5,055 nucleotides of DNA from CALRWV02 sp943371965. GTDB lineage: Bacteria; Bacteroidota; JABWAT01. The position numbers and the translations under genes are program-made. Positions 1 to 5,055 of this stretch are shown here, piece after piece (positions within the stretch are counted from its first letter, which is position 1; each line of letters begins with the position of its first letter). Location: the NCBI GenBank assembly GCA_943371965.1, contig CALRWV020000019.1, positions 1 to 5,055 of the forward strand. Direction: 5' to 3'. The notes under the pieces were generated by a model. It searched no databases. It saw nothing but the letters and a program-made list of their open reading frames with translations, and had not been told where the DNA came from.

Positions 1-1040
1 ACATCATTCTTTATTACTATTTTATTTACTTCAATTCCAGGCAGATTGAGTTCTTGCTTAAAATCTTTCCAAGTTGATCCATTATAATGCAGTAAATGAC
101 CATCAGCTAATGTCATGAGCAAGTCGTTTGGTTGCCAGCCATTAATATCACCTGCAATCCAATTTGATGAAGGGTGATCAATTTTTCGTTGCCAATTGGT
201 ATCTGCCAAAGCTTTCTTGAAGTAAACTCCATCTCCCACAATCCAATAATTTGAACCCTGATAAAACCATAAATTATCTTTTGAATAATCATTTATACCT
301 TTAACAGATACCTCAGAAACAGAATTATTTTTTATTTTCAGCAATAAATTCCCCTCCATTTGAGATGGTCTCGATGCCAATGCCAACAACTCATATTCTT
401 TGGTGTATGGGTTGTAATCTCCGTGCATATCCATAATGTCCAGATTTGTGTTGGTGGGTATTATTGTTATGGAAGAACCGTTGTAATGATATAAGCCACC
501 GTTTACTCCGTAAATGTAGATATCATCAGATTTTTTTCCCCATAACTTACTAAAGCCTTTTGACCAAGTAGGGTCAATAAGTTTTGAAACGTAAATTTTT
601 TCTATCCAACCGCCATTTTCCCTTTTCATTAAAACCAAACCTGTATTGATAAACAACTCTCCAATATCAGTTTGTATAATATCTGTAACTCTAACTTGCC
701 CCTTTATATCGGGGTTATCGGGAAACCATCTGGCCGTTACAATTTCAGGTGTCCATTTTACTCCATCCCAGTGAGCAGCACCATAAGCAATGGCATCTTT
801 GTAACTTGCGCTGTCAGGGTAAATCTCCCCAACCACCCACATATCATTTTCATTTATGATTACACCACCCATAAGATTTGTATTCCGGTAACCAATCGTA
901 TCTATTTGCCACGTAAAGTTGTGTGAGGTGGTGTCGGTGGTTGGTTTGTCTTTGTCATCGGTTTCATTTGGGCTTTTACAGTAAAAAGCAGTGGTTAATA
1001 CTGTTGTCAGAATGATCAGAAGGGTTAGTTTGCTTTTCAT
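1..1040 (-). CDS. Putative secreted lipoprotein with propeller-like repeats (3' end beyond window)
   Basis: An open frame runs from an ATG at 1038-1040 to the left edge with no stop, giving 346 complete codons of an incomplete protein. The N-terminus has a basic start (MKSK), a hydrophobic stretch (residues 5-19) and a cysteine at 21, followed by a polar Asp/Lys/Thr-rich linker (22-39). This fits a lipoprotein signal peptide anchoring the protein to an envelope membrane. The residues before the cysteine are A-F-Y, so the -1 position (Tyr) is unusual and signal peptidase II cleavage is less certain. The mature part starts with HNFTWQIDTIG (40-50) and has recurring W/Y-N-G-x-x-W units, such as AAHWDGVKW (88-96), GGLYHYNGSS (181-190) and HLLHYNGSTW (315-324), alternating with short strands (DMWVVGEIY, DDIYIYG, NYWIVGDGVY). 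These suggest beta-propeller blades. From memory, similar proteins are common in Ignavibacteria and Bacteroidota and are sometimes labelled glucosyltransferase without good reason. No catalytic motif is visible and the function is unknown. Confidence 0.85.
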   Translation of the reverse strand, partial: MKSKLTLLIILTTVLTTAFYCKSPNETDDKDKPTTDTTSHNFTWQIDTIGYRNTNLMGGVIINENDMWVVGEIYPDSASYKDAIAYGAAHWDGVKWTPEIVTARWFPDNPDIKGQVRVTDIIQTDIGELFINTGLVLMKRENGGWIEKIYVSKLIDPTWSKGFSKLWGKKSDDIYIYGVNGGLYHYNGSSITIIPTNTNLDIMDMHGDYNPYTKEYELLALASRPSQMEGNLLLKIKNNSVSEVSVKGINDYSKDNLWFYQGSNYWIVGDGVYFKKALADTNWQRKIDHPSSNWIAGDINGWQPNDLLMTLADGHLLHYNGSTWKDFKQELNLPGIEVNKIVIKND

Positions 1041-1671
1041 AAGAGTTTGGTTTCTTTTTATTTTCTTTGTCTTAATTTGGGCTATTGGGATTAATAATTT
1101 CTTCAATCCAAAAATCCTTTAATCTTACATTTTCCACGTTTCACTTTTATTCGGGAAATCTAACAGTTACAGTTCATAAACTATTTTATCTTAAAATATG
1201 ATTGCGTGTCCGTTTTAAAGATTTCAGGTGTGAATCTTTAATTCAAATAAATTAAACTGAATTATTTTTTATGTAATACTCAAGAATCAATAAATTTCAA
1301 AGCTTCTTCTGCCGGTCAATCACACTTTTTTGAAATTCGGAGGCAAGTCACATCTATTACAAGTTAGAATAATTGGGGGCATTAATGCAAAAAAAAAAAT
1401 CAAAGATTGTGCCTATATTTATTCAAGAGGGCTAAATCTGTGGAATTGATCACTTAGTGGAAATGGAAGAAAATATAACTGTAATCAAAATTTATTTTGT
1501 TTTACTTCTCGCAATTTTTCAATTTGTAAGTTATTCAGCAGTATTTACAATTCTCATTATTTCAAACTTGTGCTCAAAACAACCCGTTTGCCTAACGTGT
1601 TTGTTTTTCACCTCCCAATTTGCGAATTTCAGGACAGTTTAATTTAATTCTGTTAATGTTTTGGAGCCCGT
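1041..1671. other. AT-rich divergent intergenic spacer without a supported gene
   Basis: This spacer separates two divergent genes. It is AT-rich and has stops in all frames except for one weak 61-codon frame. I see no exact TAnnTTTG promoter box in either direction. Small inverted repeats occur: TATTTTA-TCT-TAAAATA at 1182-1198; a bulged stem TAAAGATTTCA/TGAATCTTTA at 1216-1240; and TAATTCA/TGAATTA at 1239-1264, followed by six T. The last could be a weak plus-strand terminator, but its stem is almost all A/T. A locally more GC-rich block (about 1311-1380, with GCCGGTC, TTCGGAGGC and GGGGGC) ends in the palindrome GCATTAATGC (1379-1388) and an 11-A run (1389-1399). This block could be a relic of an older element, but I do not recognise it. 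Confidence 0.6.
1663..1666 (+). promoter_or_regulatory. Possible ribosome binding site of the response regulator
   Basis: GGAG lies 5 bases before the ATG at 1672, a plausible Shine-Dalgarno spacing. It supports that start over later in-frame ATGs, as does the receiver domain beginning at once with VLYIEDD. Such a motif is not seen before the other genes here. Confidence 0.5.
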
Positions 1672-2622
1672 ATGACCGTTTTATATATCGAAGATGACTA
1701 TGAATATCACAATATGATTGATTTTATGCTTCAGTCATTGAATGTCAAAGTTCTTCACGCGTACAGCGTTCAGGAAGGAATTGATGTTCTGAAATCCAAC
1801 AACATCAATTTTATTTTAAGCGATATCAACATGGCGGGAATGGATGGACTTTCCTTTCTTGCGGCAATCAAAAAAGACAAACTGCTGAGCAAAATCCCGA
1901 TCGTGATTGTTACCGGTGACCCAAGCGGTGAAAAAGCGAAATTCGCCAATGAACAGGGCGCTGTTGGTTTTCTGGCAAAACCGTTTACACAGAATGAACT
2001 GGTTTATCTGGTTCAGACTTTCGGAATTCTGGGCAATTTTTATTCGATCGATGAATCAACCGAAGATGTTCTGATGCGCAAAAAACAGAAACTCATGATG
2101 ATGCTGGCAAAAGATTCACTTGAACGTGATTTCGGAAAAGCCTGTCAGTCGTTCCTGAACGGATTGAATGATATTTTCGGGTTCGAAGCCATTGCCTATT
2201 ACAAAAATATCGGAGATGGTAATTATATGCTTTCCAGCGATAACGGCAAAATCCAGTTTCTGCAGGAATTCAAAACAGTTACCAGATCAAGCGCAGTTTC
2301 TTTGGCTCATGTTATTGATACCAAAGAAGATTATTTCAGCAATGATGCGCTTCATGTTTCAAATCCGGTTTTGAGAACTTGGGTAAACAAACACAACCTG
2401 ATTACAGAAGTGATTCTTCCCTTTTTGAATCTGGATGACCGTGATTTTCTTTTGGGTGCTGGTTTAAACAGATCTGCACTTACTGTTCAGGGCTTTTTCT
2501 GGGGATTCAGGAATGGTATTTTTTCAACCAAAGAAATTGATGTCCTGAAACGTCTTTCCGCACAGGGAAATCCGATTTTATCGCATCTCTCCAACATCGG
2601 ACAAACCAAAAAATTCTTCTGA
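1672..2622 (+). CDS. Orphan response regulator: receiver domain plus GAF-like domain
   Basis: A 316-residue cytoplasmic signalling protein. Residues 1-118 form a complete CheY-like receiver: acidic pocket E7-D8-D9, phospho-acceptor D51 (in LSDINMAGMDG), conserved T81 (IVIVTGD) and K103 followed by P104 (FLAKPF). All residues needed for phosphorylation by a histidine kinase are present. A helical linker (about 127-150) leads to a second domain (about 150-306) that reads like a GAF fold: an opening helix (LERDFGKACQSFLNGLNDIF), a strand (FEAIAYY), a central part with YFSNDALHVSNPVLRTW and ITEVILPFL, and a closing GFFWGFRNGIFSTKEIDVLKRLSAQ. There is no DNA-binding, GGDEF, EAL, HD-GYP or kinase motif, so the output is probably protein-protein or ligand-mediated. 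No histidine kinase is encoded in the window, so its partner is unknown. It appears to be a single-gene unit ending before a strong terminator. The receiver call is firm; the GAF call is inferred from pattern. Confidence 0.92.
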   Translation: MTVLYIEDDYEYHNMIDFMLQSLNVKVLHAYSVQEGIDVLKSNNINFILSDINMAGMDGLSFLAAIKKDKLLSKIPIVIVTGDPSGEKAKFANEQGAVGFLAKPFTQNELVYLVQTFGILGNFYSIDESTEDVLMRKKQKLMMMLAKDSLERDFGKACQSFLNGLNDIFGFEAIAYYKNIGDGNYMLSSDNGKIQFLQEFKTVTRSSAVSLAHVIDTKEDYFSNDALHVSNPVLRTWVNKHNLITEVILPFLNLDDRDFLLGAGLNRSALTVQGFFWGFRNGIFSTKEIDVLKRLSAQGNPILSHLSNIGQTKKFF

Positions 2623-2644
2623 TTGGCAGAGTAAATTCATTAAG

Positions 2645-2689
2645 TACAAATAAAAAAGGCAAACCAACGGTTTGCCTTTTTTATTTGTA
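2645..2689. terminator. Bidirectional Rho-independent terminator between convergent genes
   Basis: A perfect 21-bp inverted repeat has arms at 2645-2665 and 2669-2689 and a 3-base AAC loop. Its core is GGCAAACC/GGTTTGCC. Six A before and six T after this core supply a U-tract for transcripts from either side. It starts 22 bases after the response-regulator stop and lies 53 bases past the dusB stop on the other strand, so it can end both convergent genes. Confidence 0.93.
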
Positions 2690-2741
2690 ACGCAATCCTA
2701 CGGATTGCTTCTTGCTTTTACAATCCGGAGGATTGTGTTAC
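2687..2741. repeat. REP-like mosaic inverted repeat with four CAATCC/GGATTG arms
   Basis: Four alternating 6-mers form this element: CAATCC (2693-2698), GGATTG (2702-2707), CAATCC (2721-2726) and GGATTG (2730-2735), flanked by GTAAC (2687-2691) and GTTAC (2737-2741). It can fold in two ways. One is two small hairpins, GCAATCC-TAC-GGATTGC (2692-2708) and ACAATCC-GGA-GGATTGT (2720-2736). The other is one long hairpin over the whole span, with about 21 stem positions (one G-T wobble, one A/G mismatch) and a 13-base loop at 2708-2720. It overlaps the terminator by 3 bases and ends 1 base before the dusB stop codon. The position and structure resemble intergenic REP/BIME-type elements. Whether it recurs elsewhere in the genome cannot be seen here. 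Confidence 0.7.
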
Positions 2742-2742
2742 A

Positions 2743-3717
2743 TCAGGCTTCAACTTTCAAACCCAAAAATTCAGCAGTTGCTTCTGCGATCTGATCGTAT
2801 TCTGAAAGCAGAACCAGTTGTGATCTCAGTTTGGCTGCATTGTGAAAACCTTTGAGATAGTTCGCATAATGTTTCCTGAATGAAATAGCACCATGTGGTC
2901 CTTTGTATTCAATTGCGTACTTTAAATGACGCAACATAACTTCTACTTTTTCTTCAGTTTCGGGTTCAGGAAGCAAAATTCCGGTATTGATTAAATGCTT
3001 GGTCCGCTGGAATATCCACGGATTTCCGTATGACCCGCGACCGATCATTACGCCATCAACTTTTGCAAAATCCATCATCTGAACAGCCAATTCCGGCGTT
3101 GTTAAATCGCCATTCCCAATAATTGGCATTTGAACTGATTCTTTTGCTTTTTTTATCCAATTCCAGTCCGCAGAACCGTCAAACATTTGAGCACGGGTTC
3201 TTCCGTGAATGGTCATGGCATGAATTCCGGTCTGTTCCATTCTCCGGGCAGTATCAACAATTGAAATGGAATCGGCATCCCATCCAATCCGTGTTTTGCA
3301 CGTTACCGGAATTTTCAATGCTTTTACAATGGATGATGTAATTTCATCCATTAGAGAAGGATTGCAAAGCAATCCGCTTCCTGCACCTTTTCCTGCAACT
3401 TTCTTTGCCGGACATCCATAATTGATATCCAGAAAGTCAGGACCCAAAGCTTCTGCTTTCAATGCAGCCTGTGTCATGGTTTCAACTTCATTCCCGAAAA
3501 TCTGGATGGCAACTGGTTTTTCACGGATATCAATTTCCATTTTGCTGAAACTTTTCTTCACATTTCTGACAATCGCCTGTGAAGCAACAAATTCAGTATA
3601 AACGATGTCTGCACCGAATTCCCTGCAAATAAGTCTGAATGGAAGATCTGTTACGTCTTCCATCGGTGCCAGAACGACCGCATTTTCAATTTTAAGATTT
3701 TCGCCGATTTTTAACAT
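2743..3717 (-). CDS. dusB: tRNA-dihydrouridine synthase, DusB/NifR3 type
   Basis: A 324-residue FMN enzyme that reduces specific uridines in tRNA to dihydrouridine using NAD(P)H; the length is typical of DusB. Visible Dus hallmarks, in order, are: LAPMEDVTDLPFR (16-28) at the start of the TIM barrel; QIFGNE (72-77); DINYGCPAKKV (97-107) with catalytic Cys102 as the expected proton donor; GAGSGLL (111-117); CKTRIGWD (140-147) with Lys141; IHGRTRAQMFDG (170-181) with His171; IIGNGDL (199-205); and GVMIGRGSYGNPWIF (222-236) for FMN phosphate binding. The C-terminal helical domain (from about 255) carries FRKHYANYLKG (280-290), which belongs to the tRNA-binding part. The protein looks complete and active. 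The start is supported by this N-terminus and by a promoter box only 4 bases upstream, implying a leaderless mRNA. Assignment to the DusB subgroup, rather than another Dus, rests on motif resemblance, and the target position in tRNA is not inferred. Confidence 0.96.
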   Translation of the reverse strand: MLKIGENLKIENAVVLAPMEDVTDLPFRLICREFGADIVYTEFVASQAIVRNVKKSFSKMEIDIREKPVAIQIFGNEVETMTQAALKAEALGPDFLDINYGCPAKKVAGKGAGSGLLCNPSLMDEITSSIVKALKIPVTCKTRIGWDADSISIVDTARRMEQTGIHAMTIHGRTRAQMFDGSADWNWIKKAKESVQMPIIGNGDLTTPELAVQMMDFAKVDGVMIGRGSYGNPWIFQRTKHLINTGILLPEPETEEKVEVMLRHLKYAIEYKGPHGAISFRKHYANYLKGFHNAAKLRSQLVLLSEYDQIAEATAEFLGLKVEA

Positions 3718-3721
3718 GATG

Positions 3722-3752
3722 CAAAGGTAGAAATGAGCGGGTTTAATATCAA
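3722..3752 (-). promoter_or_regulatory. Bacteroidota-type promoter of dusB (TTG-N20-TACCTTTG)
   Basis: On the minus strand the -7 box TACCTTTG (3729 to 3722) exactly matches the Bacteroidota consensus TAnnTTTG. A -33 TTG (3752 to 3750) lies upstream with a 20-base spacer, within the usual range. Only 4 bases separate the box from the ATG, so transcription should begin at or next to the start codon. Confidence 0.75.
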
Positions 3753-3766
3753 TGTTGGGTATTTAT

Positions 3767-3905
3767 GGCGAGTGGTGAATGGCTAGTAGCGAGTGGATAT
3801 GACAAATGACAGTGGACAATAGACAAAAGGGAATAGTGAATAGAAAGTAGAAATTATAAAAGTTGATTCGGCAATGGACTATGGTCTTTCGGCTATTGAC
3901 TTTCC
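3767..3905. repeat. Degenerate intergenic repeat tract (GCGAGTGG / TGGACAATAGAC-like units)
   Basis: The noncoding stretch between dusB and the next gene is made of imperfect short units on a purine-rich strand. GCGAGTGG occurs twice, at 3768-3775 and 3789-3796, 21 bases apart. Around these lie related words: GTGGTGAATGG, GACAAATGACAGTGGACAATAGAC (written here only as a run of similar units), GAATAGTGAATAG, CAATGGACTATGG and GGCTATTGAC. From memory, tracts of this style are frequent between genes in Bacteroidota genomes, but no function is known to me. The boundaries are approximate and the outer units are strongly diverged. I see no coding potential in this tract. Confidence 0.5.
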
Positions 3906-3932
3906 CGCAATCCAAAGCCCAAAACCTGTTTC

Positions 3933-4286
3933 CTATATATGCGTTTTCAGTTTTTCAATTACAAATGTCTTGATTTTTTCATCCAGTTTGATTGAACGGT
4001 AAACAAAGAAAAAGACGATATCATCAGGATTTTGCTTCTTTCCGCGTACCAGAATTGGCGAAAAGTTTTTCAGTGCACCATCTCCTGAATCAACCTGGGC
4101 AAATTGTAGTTCGCGTGACAAATTCCATTCAACCATAAATTCATTATTGATTTTACGGTAATAAAATTGAAATTTTTCAATTTGCTTCTGATGGTTTTCC
4201 CAGATAATCAGATCACAAACCGGATCGTTGAACCATCTTTTATGAAGATTTTCATCGTCCTGAACAATTCTTGCTATTTCATACAT
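3933..4286 (-). CDS. Conserved hypothetical protein, 117 residues
   Basis: A small soluble protein with no signal peptide or membrane segment. The pattern is MYEIARIVQDDENLHKRWFNDP (HKRWF at 15-19), CDLIIWE (24-30), a strand FQFYYRK (39-45), VEWNLSREL, then DSGDGALKNFSPILV (66-80), and an alpha-helical end (about 98-117). This resembles, from memory, a family of small uncharacterised bacterial proteins with RRWF-x-D-x-x-DLxVW, FQLCYD and TPILV-type motifs. I cannot name the family and offer no function. It is the second gene of an operon: its ATG lies 3 bases after the TGA of the membrane protein gene (TGA-TTT-ATG), which suggests translational coupling, since no clear ribosome binding site is present. 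No T-rich hairpin follows its stop; the downstream side is the degenerate repeat tract. Confidence 0.85.
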   Translation of the reverse strand: MYEIARIVQDDENLHKRWFNDPVCDLIIWENHQKQIEKFQFYYRKINNEFMVEWNLSRELQFAQVDSGDGALKNFSPILVRGKKQNPDDIVFFFVYRSIKLDEKIKTFVIEKLKTHI

Positions 4287-4289
4287 AAA

Positions 4290-4880
4290 TCAGACAAGTT
4301 CCTTTTTCAGGGTATCCCTTTCAGCAATCAGAGCGGATAATATTTTCCGTTCATTTTCATGCTGTTCCCAAAACTGATAATCCCTTAAACAGATTTCAAT
4401 GAATTCGGGGGTTAATTCGTCAATTTTATATTTCTGTTCAGCTTCCCGTTTCTGAATCATCCAGAAATTGATTTCGTTTTTCAAACTTTTGTTTTCGGAA
4501 ACTTTCTTTTTATCGATATTCAGTTTTTCCCTGCGTTCGTTCGCAATCAAAAACCAAAAACTGAGTATGGATAAAAAAAGACTTATTCCAAGAAGACCAA
4601 ACCAGTGAATTGAGACAATATTTCCAAATAAAAACCAGGAGCAGCCAAAAATAAGAATAAATTTGAAATAATAATTGCCTTTGAGAACAAATTGTCGGTC
4701 TGTCTCAATATCAAGTTTTTCGATCCTTTTTTCAATAAGTTTTACTCTTTTCAGAATTTCATCAAGGCGCTGAATATCCTGATATGTTAATTTTGGTTCA
4801 GCTTCAAGAACATCAGAGTCAAAGTTTTTTCTGAAATTCTGGATTTTGAGCGAGAGTGACTGAATATCATGTTCTTTCAT
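4290..4880 (-). CDS. Predicted membrane-hairpin protein with coiled-coil flanks
   Basis: A 196-residue protein I do not recognise. Residues 1-68 are charged and helical, with a likely coiled coil at about 36-60 (LDEILKRVKLIEKRIEKLDIE). Two hydrophobic segments follow, about 70-91 (FKFILIFGCSWFLFG) and 94-113 (FGLLGISLFLSILSFWFLI), joined by a very short turn (S-I-H-W), making a helical hairpin in the inner membrane. A positively charged helix comes next (115-152, ERREKLNIDKKK), and the protein ends in another charged helix (about 172-196). There is no N-terminal signal peptide. By the positive-inside rule both ends probably face the cytoplasm. No catalytic motif is seen, so a structural or scaffold role is possible but unproven. 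It leads the operon with the 117-residue protein, 3 bases downstream. A TATATTTG box 4 bases before the ATG supports this start. Confidence 0.85.
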   Translation of the reverse strand: MKEHDIQSLSLKIQNFRKNFDSDVLEAEPKLTYQDIQRLDEILKRVKLIEKRIEKLDIETDRQFVLKGNYYFKFILIFGCSWFLFGNIVSIHWFGLLGISLFLSILSFWFLIANERREKLNIDKKKVSENKSLKNEINFWMIQKREAEQKYKIDELTPEFIEICLRDYQFWEQHENERKILSALIAERDTLKKELV

Positions 4881-4884
4881 AAAT

Positions 4885-4892
4885 CAAATATA
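4885..4892 (-). promoter_or_regulatory. -7 promoter box (TATATTTG) of the two-gene operon
   Basis: TATATTTG on the minus strand matches the Bacteroidota TAnnTTTG consensus and lies exactly 4 bases before the ATG at 4880, the same spacing as at dusB. No clear TTG -33 element is found about 20 bases upstream, so only half of the promoter is supported. The spacing predicts a leaderless transcript. Confidence 0.55.
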
Positions 4893-5001
4893 AGACAAAA
4901 GCGAAAAATTAACGGTGATTTATTTAACCTGTCATAATCTGCATTTTCAAAAAATATTTTGTATTAGTCAGATTTCTTTTCTCCGATGATTCCAAATTAC
5001 T

Positions 5002-5009
5002 TATTTTTG
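5002..5009 (+). promoter_or_regulatory. -7 promoter box (TATTTTTG) of the right-edge gene
   Basis: TATTTTTG fits TAnnTTTG and lies 13 bases before the ATG at 5023, leaving a very short leader. No convincing -33 TTG lies at the right distance, and T-rich DNA makes chance matches common. It faces away from the operon promoter at 4885-4892, so the 142-bp gap would be a divergent promoter region. Confidence 0.4.
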
Positions 5010-5022
5010 AAAAAATAAACTC

Positions 5023-5055
5023 ATGAAATATAAATTCCTTTTATTCCTTTTATTC
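5023..5055 (+). CDS. Start of a probable exported protein (truncated by window edge)
   Basis: An ATG followed by ten codons reads MKYKFLLFLLF, in frame to the last base. A basic start followed by an all-hydrophobic run is the beginning of a signal peptide or N-terminal membrane anchor. A possible -7 box lies 13 bases upstream. Only 11 residues are visible, so neither product nor length can be given. The hydrophobic run is encoded by a direct 9-base repeat (TTCCTTTTA twice). Confidence 0.5.
   Translation, partial: MKYKFLLFLLF

Noticed and set aside
672..926. 84-codon plus-strand frame
   Set aside because: It lies wholly inside the lipoprotein gene on the opposite strand, which has the longer, better supported frame with a lipoprotein-type signal and repeats.
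1239..1270. TAATTCA/TGAATTA stem followed by six T as a terminator
   Set aside because: The 7-bp stem is almost all A/T with a 12-base loop, too weak to act as a reliable terminator, and no plus-strand gene ends upstream of it.
1457..1642. 61-codon plus-strand frame with a hydrophobic N-terminal half, 29 bases before the response regulator
   Set aside because: It lies in T-rich spacer DNA where phenylalanine- and leucine-rich frames arise by chance. It has no convincing ribosome binding site or promoter box, and its C-terminal part looks random.
1661..1671. TAATGTTTTG just before the response regulator as a -7 promoter box
   Set aside because: The spacing between TA and TTTG is four bases, not two, so it does not fit the consensus.
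2168..2374. 68-codon plus-strand frame inside the response regulator
   Set aside because: It is an out-of-frame shadow of the GAF-like region with no plausible protein features.
3123..3341. 72-codon plus-strand frame opposite dusB
   Set aside because: It is an antisense shadow of a gene whose catalytic and FMN-binding motifs are all in place.
3906..3913. CGCAATCC matching an arm of the mosaic repeat at 2691-2698
   Set aside because: It is a single 8-base match with no inverted partner nearby, so it is probably chance.

Overview
The window looks like chromosomal DNA from the Bacteroidota/Chlorobi/Ignavibacteria group. The evidence is an AT-rich composition, TAnnTTTG-type -7 promoter boxes close to start codons, weak Shine-Dalgarno sequences, and a secreted lipoprotein whose N-terminal signature I associate from memory with Ignavibacteria and related Bacteroidota. 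No rRNA, tRNA, CRISPR array, transposase or phage gene could be supported.

Layout. At 1-1040 (minus) is the N-terminal 346 codons of a lipoprotein with propeller-like repeats; its 3' end lies beyond the left edge. A 631-bp AT-rich divergent spacer (1041-1671) follows with no convincing gene. At 1672-2622 (plus) is an orphan response regulator, a receiver domain followed by a GAF-like domain. It converges on dusB (2743-3717, minus), a tRNA-dihydrouridine synthase. The 120-bp gap between them is almost filled by a perfect 21-bp-stem bidirectional terminator (2645-2689) and a REP-like mosaic inverted repeat (2687-2741). Upstream of dusB are a strong Bacteroidota-type promoter and a degenerate GAGTGG/TGGACAATAGAC-type repeat tract (about 3767-3905). 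Next is a two-gene minus-strand operon: a membrane-hairpin/coiled-coil protein (4290-4880), then a 117-residue conserved hypothetical protein (3933-4286). At the right edge a divergent plus-strand gene begins (5023 onward) with the start of a signal peptide.

How the parts relate. The genes do not form an obvious pathway: tRNA modification, an orphan signalling protein, a surface lipoprotein and a small uncharacterised membrane operon sit side by side. The most coherent functional unit is the two-gene operon. The most notable non-coding features are two TAnnTTTG-N4-ATG starts that predict leaderless mRNAs, the mosaic hairpin element after dusB, and the degenerate repeat tract. I saw no clear evidence of a novel multi-gene system.
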